Below, in pieces: positions 33,811-41,077 of a stretch of 53,808 nt of DNA. The stretch spans positions 1-53,808 of the forward strand of contig CAZKWF010000005.1 in NCBI GenBank assembly GCA_964556565.1. Direction: 5' to 3'. This DNA is from SOJZ01 sp964556565. GTDB lineage: Archaea > Thermoproteota > Bathyarchaeia > Bathyarchaeales > Bathyarchaeaceae. The notes under the pieces were generated by a model. The model did no database searches. It was not told the DNA's origin and saw nothing but the letters and a program-made list of their open reading frames with translations. Every line of letters starts with the position of its first letter. Within the stretch, counting starts at the first letter, position 1. The position numbers and the translations under genes are program-made.

Positions 33811-34284
33811 ATGGGTAAGATTCAGGTGAGAGTTAAGACTGGTTTCGGCGAGGTTGTTGTCGAAGGAGCGAGTGTGGAGGAGGTTTTGGGCTTGTTGAGT
33901 TCTATGTCGTCTGAGTTCATGGGGAAGGTTAGCAGCCTAGTGTCTGCTAAGATGGTTTCTCCTTTGAAGACGCGATTGGAGGGAATCATTGAACTGACGA
34001 CTGAGGGACCGATTGTCACTACGCGGGAGAAGCTTACTCATTATGAGGCGATTGGACTGACCCTGTATGCTTCTGAAGGAAAATCTAACACAGCTACTCA
34101 AATTGCGCGGTTGTTGGCTTCTGGTGGGATCAAGTCAATGGTGCCTGCCCGTTTGAACGAGATGACTAAGCGAGGACTAGTGTTCAAGCCTGATCCTGGA
34201 AGACCAGAGTTCCGATTGACTACACAGGGTGAACGTTGGATTGAAGATGAAGTTTTGGTGAAGTTGCAGGGTGCAAGAGGTTGA
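33811..34284 (+). CDS. Beta-hairpin plus winged-helix protein, tandem paralog 1
   Basis: 157 residues. An N-terminal module of two strands and a helix (KIQVRVKTGFGEVVVEGASV, then a helix) precedes a central strand (EGPIVTTREKLTHYEAI) and a C-terminal winged-helix (NTATQIARLLASGGIKSMVPARL, given to its first half, then wing DPGRPEFRLTTQGERWI). The next gene has the same layout, and a shorter relative is encoded at 36260. GGTG lies exactly 7 nt upstream of the ATG. The stop overlaps the TTG of the next gene (TTGA). Likely a DNA-binding regulator; targets unknown. Confidence 0.72.
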   Translation: MGKIQVRVKTGFGEVVVEGASVEEVLGLLSSMSSEFMGKVSSLVSAKMVSPLKTRLEGIIELTTEGPIVTTREKLTHYEAIGLTLYASEGKSNTATQIARLLASGGIKSMVPARLNEMTKRGLVFKPDPGRPEFRLTTQGERWIEDEVLVKLQGARG

Positions 34285-34670
34285 GTGAAAGAAAGGTCAC
34301 GGTGCATGTCAAGCATAGGGATGTTGAGCAGACGTTCACTGGAAACGTGGATGATGTTTGGGTTAGCGTTAACCGCTTCTTTAGTGAGATGATTCCCGCT
34401 TTAGAAGCAGCACGAAAAGTTGTTCTTACAGTTGATTTTCAAAGCCTCATTAAAAGCTGTAAGGATATTATTGCTGTGGCACCTGAAGGAGCGGCTTTGC
34501 TTGTTCCTAAGGCAAAACTTACTGATGGTGAAACTTTGAGTTTGCATCTTCTGGCTACTCACATCGGCTATAAACTCGGACTGCTGGATAGTGACGCTGT
34601 TTCTAAGGAGGAGTTGCGAGTTAAACTTGGGAAAAGCGGGAAAATAACAAGCACACGACTGGGTGAACTA
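34281..34670 (+). CDS. Beta-hairpin plus winged-helix protein, tandem paralog 2 (truncated by gap)
   Basis: 130 residues up to the N run. It is collinear with the preceding protein: KVTVHVKHRDVEQTFTGNVD for the first module, EGAALLVPKAKLTDGETLS for the strand, and EELRVKLGKSGKITSTRLGEL for the start of the winged-helix, where the sequence is cut. About 30 residues are expected to be missing. Its TTG overlaps the stop of the first paralog. The apparent continuation into the Fpg gene is only the result of reading through the N run. Confidence 0.65.
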
Positions 34671-34770
34671 NNNNNNNNNNNNNNNNNNNNNNNNNNNNNN
34701 NNNNNNNNNNNNNNNNNNNNNNNNNNNNNNNNNNNNNNNNNNNNNNNNNNNNNNNNNNNNNNNNNNNNNN
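34671..34770. other. Assembly gap of exactly 100 N
   Basis: A run of 100 undetermined bases, the usual scaffold filler for unknown length. It removes the end of a winged-helix gene and the start of an Fpg gene; other genes may be hidden. Confidence 0.99.
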
Positions 34771-35480
34771 CACCTGAACGATTTGTTGAAACCGCTATAG
34801 GCAAAACCATAGGTCAAATATACAGTAGGGGTAAATGGCTCTTCATAAAACTAGAGCCAGATTACTACTTACTAATCAATTTGGGGATGGGCGCAGATCT
34901 CCTCTACTTCAAACCAAACAGCAAACCCCCAGAAAAATACCAGTTCAAACTCACCTTCACAGATCACTACGGCTTTACCATACGCTTCTACTGGTTTGGC
35001 TACATACATCTCCAACCCCAAAAAGAACTAAGCCAACATAAACTAACAGCAAAACTAGGAATATCCGCCTCAGGCAAAGAGTTCACAAAGGAATATCTAC
35101 AGAAACTCTTAGAAAAGAGAAAGGCCCGCATAAAATCTCTCCTTCTTGATCAGAAAAACATTGCTGGAATAGGCAACGTGTACATCCAAGACATCCTCTT
35201 CAACGCTAGACTCCACCCAAACCGGAAGGCTAACAGTCTTTCAGACCAAGAAAACAGCAATCTCTATGATGCAATAAAAACTGTTCTTAATAGCAGCATC
35301 GAAAAAGGAGGGCTCGCCTACGAAAAGAACTTTTACGGCCAGAAGGGCAACTTCAAGACAGAAGACTTCCAAGTAGGATACAAAACGGGAAAGCCTTGTC
35401 CAGTCTGCTCCACACTTGTAGAAAAAATCAGAACAGGATCCACTTCATCCTACATATGCCCTGAATGCCAGAAACTGTAA
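34771..35480 (+). CDS. Formamidopyrimidine-DNA glycosylase family protein (5' end in gap)
   Basis: About 236 residues remain, starting PERFVETAIGKTIGQIYSRG. The lysine of the RGK motif (SRGKW) used for strand cleavage is present, as are LGMGADLLYF, the helix-two-turns-helix (GIGNVYIQDILFNARLHPNR) and the zinc finger CPVC...CPEC. This is closer to active Fpg/Nei enzymes than the copy at 15957. The N-terminal proline cannot be judged because the first 35 or so residues lie in the gap. The family removes oxidised bases such as 8-oxoguanine. Confidence 0.88.
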
Positions 35481-35503
35481 ATGTCGAAATAGGCAAACGT
35501 TAC

Positions 35504-35513
35504 ATGCATGCAT
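35504..35513. repeat. ATGCATGCAT palindrome after the Fpg gene
   Basis: Sits 24 nt past the Fpg stop in the convergent gap with the Lrp-family gene. Confidence 0.35.
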
Positions 35514-35563
35514 ACCTAACATAAAATGGAAGATTATCCTCTCAGACATGGACTCTGCAAAAA

Positions 35564-36091
35564 TCATGGGCTACTGGTATTTTTTATGTAATCTGCCAAA
35601 TATTTGAGGGTTAAATGCCTCACGACTTTGTCACTCTTGAGGCTGACAATGAAACTGTCATGTTTCGCTGCACACTGCCCCCACTCCTTTTGAAATTCCG
35701 TCCTGAATTTTACAAAATCAGAATAGTCTCTGTGGATTGTAATGGCTATCCTACTAAAGCCGCAGCCCTGTCCAGAAGAGGCAAAGATGACGTTGGGATG
35801 TTTTGAAAGAAATTCATTCACTTTTTTCATGAAATCTTCCGTCTGACTGAGTGATTCGTATCCTTCAGGCTTCCACTGGACAGCATGGAAAGCCATGATT
35901 TCCATCCCTAATTTCTTAAAGTTTGGAATCGCAGTGTAATCAATTGAAAGTTCCTTTTCTATTTTGGCTCTTCTTCTGGTGACAGTGGGCTGAGAGACTC
36001 CAATGATTTCAGCCAGTTTTCTGTCACTTATTTTAGAGTTTTTCATCAACCAAGAGAGAATCTTCAAGTCAATATCTTTTATTTTCGTCAT
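35564..36091 (-). CDS. Lrp/AsnC-family transcription regulator
   Basis: 175 residues. The N-terminal helix-turn-helix has the AsnC pattern (DIDLKILSWLMKNSKISDRK then VSQPTVTRRRAKIE). The C-terminal part replaces a typical RAM ligand domain by a larger alpha/beta domain (GMEIMAFHAVQW, FASSGQGCGFSRIAITIHRD), as in a subset of archaeal members. The ligand is unknown. It is transcribed away from the winged-helix gene cluster; its upstream gap of 168 bp contains AAAACACTTAAG near the start and an ATGCATGCA site at 36189. Confidence 0.85.
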   Translation of the reverse strand: MTKIKDIDLKILSWLMKNSKISDRKLAEIIGVSQPTVTRRRAKIEKELSIDYTAIPNFKKLGMEIMAFHAVQWKPEGYESLSQTEDFMKKVNEFLSKHPNVIFASSGQGCGFSRIAITIHRDYSDFVKFRTEFQKEWGQCAAKHDSFIVSLKSDKVVRHLTLKYLADYIKNTSSP

Positions 36092-36188
36092 ATCGCATCA
36101 TTCATCACATTGTCTCTTAAGTGTTTTTATGACTTGTGGAAGCAACTTCTAATGTTGAAATCTCTAAAAATAATGTATATCTAAATCC

Positions 36189-36197
36189 ATGCATGCA
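36189..36197. promoter_or_regulatory. ATGCATGCA palindrome upstream of the Lrp-family gene
   Basis: Located about 100 nt upstream of the Lrp start, near AGATATACATTATTTT. Member of the recurring palindrome family. Confidence 0.3.
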
Positions 36198-36259
36198 AAT
36201 ACTGAAGAATTCTTGTCTAGATTACATTTAATGAACAACGGTGATAAGCAAACTTTAGG

Positions 36260-36673
36260 TTACTTGATAGTTGGCGGTCTCTTCTGTGCATACCTGTACC
36301 GTCGTGGTCTACCATCTCTCGTCAAAACATTGTCCTTAACGAGGTCAATCAACGCATGTGCTACAGCAGTACGGTCATAATGAAAACCCTTCCGAGCCAT
36401 CTCACTATGCACCTCGCCTAGACTACGGGTAGAGGCAAACCAACCCTCACTCCAAAGACGGTGAATAACACTCTTACAAGTCTCAGCCCGCGGAACAGCC
36501 CGCTCTGGCGTTGGAGCCAACTTCTTTGCATATTCATGTTTTGTTATTGTAGAAAGAGTGTTTTCGATGGTTGCTTGTACTTCAGCTGGATTGCCTTCGA
36601 ACTCGAATTCTAACTCTCCAATTTTCATCTTCACGCGTATCGGCGGCTTTTCAGGTTCTGTCATTTTTTTCAC
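36260..36673 (-). CDS. Beta-hairpin plus winged-helix protein, third paralog
   Basis: 137 residues (GTG at 36673 or ATG at 36664). The N-terminal module IRVKMKIGELEFEFEGNPAE with following helix matches that of the two tandem genes at 33811 and 34281; the C-terminal winged-helix (STRSLGEVHSEMARKGFHYD and KDNVLTRDGRPRRYRY) is of a different subtype. It is divergent from nurA across about 85 bp, a position from which it could regulate the nurA-herA operon. That role is inference. Confidence 0.72.
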   Translation of the reverse strand: MKKMTEPEKPPIRVKMKIGELEFEFEGNPAEVQATIENTLSTITKHEYAKKLAPTPERAVPRAETCKSVIHRLWSEGWFASTRSLGEVHSEMARKGFHYDRTAVAHALIDLVKDNVLTRDGRPRRYRYAQKRPPTIK

Positions 36674-36758
36674 TTATTGTTTATTGTATTGAACATTATG
36701 CACATGCACAACACTTAAATACTTTTTCACCTCTATCAATTGTTATTGGTGAATCTTG

Positions 36759-37853
36759 TTGATTGAACAACTACCATATACAACAACACCAAAATATAAT
36801 TTTCCTAACGCAGTCCAAGACCTGCAACTACCACAAAACTTCATCGAACTAAGCCTCAAATCCATGAAAAATCTAAACCTAGAACAATTCCACCCTATTG
36901 AAACAAACTCTTTCAATTCAATAACAGAAAACACTGACTTGACCGAGCCAACTCTTTTGAATTACAGTTCACCCACTCTACGGTCAATCCCGTTGAAACT
37001 CCTCCCGCAACCTACAACAATCACCGCCATCGACGTATCAAATATAAAACTTGGCGAAACCGAAACAGGCATCCTCACAGCCATAAGGGCTGCTATAGTC
37101 TGGAGACAGAGCCGCCAATATCGATACCTCCGCCTCGGACCTTTCCCTTTCCACATAACCGAACAAAACAGACGGGAAATATACAATCTATTCCGACAAC
37201 ATTACTTTCAAACACCACCAAAAGACGCGGCCGCCCCAAACCTACTCAACATGCAAAATCGGATAAGCGGTCTACTTGAACGCTGGCTACAAATGAGCAT
37301 ATCCACCAGCTCACACGACAACGTCATACTCTGGGACGGGTCACTAACAGCAGGAACCCCGGACAACCCAACAAAAGTTCTCTCACAACTCTTAGAAATC
37401 ACAAGAAACCGCCTCAACACAGTCCTGGCATTCACAAAAACCACCACACTGAGACTTGGTGGTCACATACTTACAGACCTAACCACAAAAACTTCTCCGC
37501 CATGCCTAATCCAAATCAACCACTACACGCTTCATTCGTCTACTATTCGCTTCCTAGGAAACATTTACATCGCAAAACTCGCAAACGGCGGTTGTTCATT
37601 TCGACTGGACATAGATAAAAACATCCCCAGCGAACAAGGAACAACAGCGGTACAGAAACTTCTTGGAAACGACCTACTCCTTCAAGGCTACCCTGAAACC
37701 CTACGCTTGGCACACATATACTCCACATTCACAGCCAACGAAGTCATAGGCATCCAACGGTTCATAGCCCAAACATACGGACTAAAAATTGTGACACGAC
37801 CTAATCTACGCCGACTACTATTCGGACCATACGGAAAAGGCCCAGAGGCCTAG
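36759..37853 (+). CDS. nurA: NurA 5'-3' nuclease
   Basis: 364 residues from the second of two adjacent TTG codons, which has GGTG exactly 7 nt upstream. NurA hallmarks are the first metal aspartate in IDVSNIKLGE (about 90) and the second in LWDGSL (about 192), with a C-terminal region containing a conserved IGYP-like YPETLRLAH segment. NurA and HerA form a complex that resects DNA ends for homologous recombination together with Mre11-Rad50. herA follows 3 nt downstream. TATA-like ACTTAAATACT lies about 40 nt upstream. The gene is strongly A/C-rich on this strand. Confidence 0.88.
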   Translation: MIEQLPYTTTPKYNFPNAVQDLQLPQNFIELSLKSMKNLNLEQFHPIETNSFNSITENTDLTEPTLLNYSSPTLRSIPLKLLPQPTTITAIDVSNIKLGETETGILTAIRAAIVWRQSRQYRYLRLGPFPFHITEQNRREIYNLFRQHYFQTPPKDAAAPNLLNMQNRISGLLERWLQMSISTSSHDNVILWDGSLTAGTPDNPTKVLSQLLEITRNRLNTVLAFTKTTTLRLGGHILTDLTTKTSPPCLIQINHYTLHSSTIRFLGNIYIAKLANGGCSFRLDIDKNIPSEQGTTAVQKLLGNDLLLQGYPETLRLAHIYSTFTANEVIGIQRFIAQTYGLKIVTRPNLRRLLFGPYGKGPEA

Positions 37854-37856
37854 CCA

Positions 37857-39311
37857 ATGCGACTTTACAGAAAAGAAGGCAACACTATTCAAATCCTAAG
37901 CTTTCCAACCGAGGAAATCGAAAAAGGAGAATACCTCCTCATACAAGACTCCAAACACAACAGAAGCCTCGTCACACAAGTAATCGACACCCAATTTGCC
38001 AACATTCCCGGCATCCTAGAAGAACTACTGAGAAACTCCACCGACAACCAACATGTCTACGGAGAAAACCTCGACCCACTGGAAGTAGCTCCACACATAA
38101 CTTATATCCAAGACGCACAAATGCTTGTCTGCAAAATCCGAGGAACCATACAAAATGAAAAACTAAGCATAAACACAGCGTGGCTTCCTTCACGCTCCCA
38201 ATCAATGGTCAAAAAACTTCCCGTGGCTTCTTTGCTGGCACAAGCAAAAATCAACAAAGGCCTTCCCATCAACCTCGGCGAAACGAGAGAATCATCTTCC
38301 ATCACAATTGACGCCCACATGCTTGACGGCAAACTCAACATAGTGACAGGAAAAAAGGAAACCGGAAAGTCTCACCTCTCCAAACTCCTCGTTCTCAGCC
38401 TCATAGACTATGGAGCCCCAGTTGTTGTTCTAGACCTAAACGGCGAATACACCCGCCTAGGCTTCTCATCAAACGGCGAAAAAAACGAGTACAACAAAAA
38501 GATTCGGGTGCTCACTCCAGGCGACAACTTCAAAATAACATTAGCACAGACGAACCTACGTGTTATGATGAACATCCTCTTCCACGCACTTGACCTGCCA
38601 GGCACCTCTGCACGAGAGTTTCGACGCATATGGCGATTCCTAAAAAATCGCGACACACTTACGATGCATGAACTAGGCGAGACTATTAGAAATCGACAGT
38701 GCAATCTACATGTACGAGATGCACTCTATTCTCGTTACTACAGCCTGCTAAACTCTGGTTTTTTCACTGACAACCATGCAGAAGCAACAAGTCTTGAGGA
38801 AAACTTTCACAACATGCAGAGCGGCGGAGCATTTATCATAAACCTACAAGACATTTCTTCGATTGATCGGCAAGTCGTGGTGGAGTTCATGCTTGGAAAG
38901 CTTGTGGAACTTCTGACTCAGCGGAAGTTGAGGGCAGTATTTCTGTTTGCTGAGGAGGCTCATCTTTACCTGCGTGAAACCTATTGGGACGACATTGTCA
39001 CAAGGATGCGTCACTTTGGAGTTTTCACAACTTTTGTGACTAATCAGCCTAACACCATTCGGGAGAACATCTATCGTCAAGCAGACAATATATTCCTCTT
39101 CAATTTCACCAACGAACATGACCTTGAGGCCGTGTCAAGAGCTGCCAAGGTTGACGTGGAAACCGTCAAGTCGGTTGCACGAGATCTATTGCCACGTCAT
39201 TGTCTCGTTCTTGGAAAAGTTGTAAAAGATTTCCCTATCGTAGTGAAGGTAAGAGCCCTTGATATTCAAACAATGGGGCAAACAAGGCTATTTTTCACAG
39301 ATAAGAACTAG
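37857..39311 (+). CDS. herA: HerA DNA translocase/helicase
   Basis: 484 residues. An N-terminal HAS-barrel-like domain (about 1-130) precedes the FtsK/HerA ATPase core: Walker A GKKETGKSH (about 164-172), VLDLNGEYTRLG, Walker B FLFAEEAHLYL (about 364) and VTNQPNTIRENIYRQADNIF sensor region. HerA forms a hexamer that drives DNA through NurA. It follows nurA in an operon and its stop overlaps the convergent Nudix gene by 4 nt. Base skew changes near 38860, within the gene, from C-rich to balanced or G-rich. Confidence 0.94.
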   Translation: MRLYRKEGNTIQILSFPTEEIEKGEYLLIQDSKHNRSLVTQVIDTQFANIPGILEELLRNSTDNQHVYGENLDPLEVAPHITYIQDAQMLVCKIRGTIQNEKLSINTAWLPSRSQSMVKKLPVASLLAQAKINKGLPINLGETRESSSITIDAHMLDGKLNIVTGKKETGKSHLSKLLVLSLIDYGAPVVVLDLNGEYTRLGFSSNGEKNEYNKKIRVLTPGDNFKITLAQTNLRVMMNILFHALDLPGTSAREFRRIWRFLKNRDTLTMHELGETIRNRQCNLHVRDALYSRYYSLLNSGFFTDNHAEATSLEENFHNMQSGGAFIINLQDISSIDRQVVVEFMLGKLVELLTQRKLRAVFLFAEEAHLYLRETYWDDIVTRMRHFGVFTTFVTNQPNTIRENIYRQADNIFLFNFTNEHDLEAVSRAAKVDVETVKSVARDLLPRHCLVLGKVVKDFPIVVKVRALDIQTMGQTRLFFTDKN

Positions 39312-39748
39312 AATCCTTCTAGTTCTTTTCGATGTCTTTTGAAGAACGAACGGAAGGAGGTTGTTAAGTCATAGGCTTCCACTTCATCTAGGGAAACCCA
39401 TTTTGCGTCTAATACGTCCCCTCCCGACTTCGGGGTTCCACTTTTAGGGCGAATTAAAAATTGTAGCAGAATGTAGTGGTATTGAAGCCGTTTGTTTTCA
39501 TCCATTATGATGTTATCAACCGTATCCAAAGGTCTATCGATTGCAATCTCAACTTTCAACCCGCTCTCTTCTTCAGCCTCTCGCATAACAGCGTCTCGAA
39601 CCTTTTCTCCAAGTTCCACCGCTCCGCCTGGAATGCTCCATTTGCCTTTCCCAGGCTCCACTCCTCTCTTGACTAAAAGAAGCCTGCCCTCGTCCACAAT
39701 GACCGCTCCAACACCGACAACAGGCTGAGTAGGATATTCACGCCTCAA
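39308..39748 (-). CDS. Nudix hydrolase
   Basis: 146 residues. The Nudix box is intact: GAVELGEKVRDAVMREAEEE then SGL, fitting G-x5-E-x7-R-E-x-x-E-E-x-G. The preceding SIPGG and following YHYILLQF strand resemble ADP-ribose pyrophosphatase and ADPR-like Nudix enzymes, but the substrate cannot be fixed. The start is best placed at the TTG at 39748, 7 nt after GGAGG; an earlier TTG at 39754 sits on top of the ribosome site. It lies between herA (convergent) and mre11 (divergent), inside the repair cluster. Confidence 0.9.
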   Translation of the reverse strand: MRREYPTQPVVGVGAVIVDEGRLLLVKRGVEPGKGKWSIPGGAVELGEKVRDAVMREAEEESGLKVEIAIDRPLDTVDNIIMDENKRLQYHYILLQFLIRPKSGTPKSGGDVLDAKWVSLDEVEAYDLTTSFRSFFKRHRKELEGF

Positions 39749-39829
39749 ATCCAAGCCTCCGACAACAATATCTTCACCGATCTCTTACACTTAAAAAGCG
39801 ATTTGTCTAATTAAACTTCGGGAGAGTTA

Positions 39830-41077
39830 GTGGTGAAGCAGCGAAAGAAAGAGATGAAGCCTTTCAGTTTTGTACATGTGGCTGATCCACATTTAGGCTA
39901 TGCACAGTATAATCTGGATGTTCGACGTGAAGATTTTAACACGGCGTTTCGAGAAGTGGTGGACAAGACCATTGAGTTAAAGCCTGAGTTCATGATTATC
40001 GCAGGAGACATATTTCACCGCGCTCGTCCATCCAATATCACCCTTGAAAACGTCATAACCAATTTCAGACGACTAAAAGAGGCCGGAATACCCGCACTTG
40101 CAGTAGACGGCTCTCACGACTCAGCGCCAAACATGATTACAGGAACAATTCTTAATCCGTTGGACAGTGCAGGCTTAATTCATTATTTGCCCCGTCATAA
40201 AGGCGCTTCTTGGCGAAACAAGAACAGTTACGTATATGGCATCCCCAATTTTCGAACAAGAGGAAGAACCGAGGAACAACTGCCAATCTTTCTAGAACAG
40301 AACAAACCTGCGCCTGACCCCTCCATTTTCAACATCTTCGTTTTCCACATGGCTCTCGATATTCCCCGACTGACGCCTCCACAAATGGAAGCCGAGGCTT
40401 CACCTGAAATGTTTCCCGACGGCTTCAATTATTATGCAGGCGGTCACATTCACAAGCCAAGTAGGATTCCCTTCAAAAACGGTCTTCTTGTCTACAGCGG
40501 CTGCACAGAAACGGTCAGCCACGACGATGCCAAGGTTGATAAGGGCTTCTACCATGTTAAAGTGAACCAAAAAGGAGTAGCAAAACTTCACCGCGTCAAG
40601 CTTGAAACTCCACGTCGATTCATCGTCTTGGAACGTGACTACACGGGCTCAACTCCACAAAAAATAACCAAGATGGCAGTACAAGCAGTAAAAGAGGCTG
40701 ATGAAGCCGGCGCAGTAATTGTACCTGTATTGAAGGGAGCGTTGCCAGTCGAAGCTGGACGCGGAGAGATCGATGTCACCAAGATCAGAAATGCGGCTAC
40801 GAAGGCGCTCACTGTACACCCACTTGTTCGGTTAAGAGAAACAGAAATCACTGAAGAGTTGATCCGCTCCATATTCGAAGGCGAATTGAAAGACCTCAAA
40901 ACGAAGGCGTTCGAATACTTCTTCGAAATCTTCCGTGACCGTTACGTTCGGGAAGAAGCTGAAAAAGTGGCAAGACTCGCCGTTGACCTCCTTGAACCGT
41001 TAGTGGGAAAAGAAGAAAAAAAGGTGAAGGAAACGTTGGAGGCTTTCACTCATGAGAATCAAAACCGTGCAACTTGA
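39830..41077 (+). CDS. mre11: Mre11 nuclease
   Basis: 415 residues with the calcineurin-like phosphoesterase motifs: D19-x-H21 (VADPHLG), GD-x-F (D60), a third motif GSHD at 94-97, then H-x-H-type GGHIHKPSR. In most Mre11 proteins the third motif is GNHD with Asn as metal ligand; here it is Ser. The C-terminal part is helical and should bind the Rad50 coiled-coil base. GTG at 39830 follows GGGAGAG. rad50 overlaps the 3' end by 26 nt. Mre11-Rad50 trims double-strand break ends before HerA-NurA resection. Confidence 0.94.
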   Translation: MVKQRKKEMKPFSFVHVADPHLGYAQYNLDVRREDFNTAFREVVDKTIELKPEFMIIAGDIFHRARPSNITLENVITNFRRLKEAGIPALAVDGSHDSAPNMITGTILNPLDSAGLIHYLPRHKGASWRNKNSYVYGIPNFRTRGRTEEQLPIFLEQNKPAPDPSIFNIFVFHMALDIPRLTPPQMEAEASPEMFPDGFNYYAGGHIHKPSRIPFKNGLLVYSGCTETVSHDDAKVDKGFYHVKVNQKGVAKLHRVKLETPRRFIVLERDYTGSTPQKITKMAVQAVKEADEAGAVIVPVLKGALPVEAGRGEIDVTKIRNAATKALTVHPLVRLRETEITEELIRSIFEGELKDLKTKAFEYFFEIFRDRYVREEAEKVARLAVDLLEPLVGKEEKKVKETLEAFTHENQNRAT

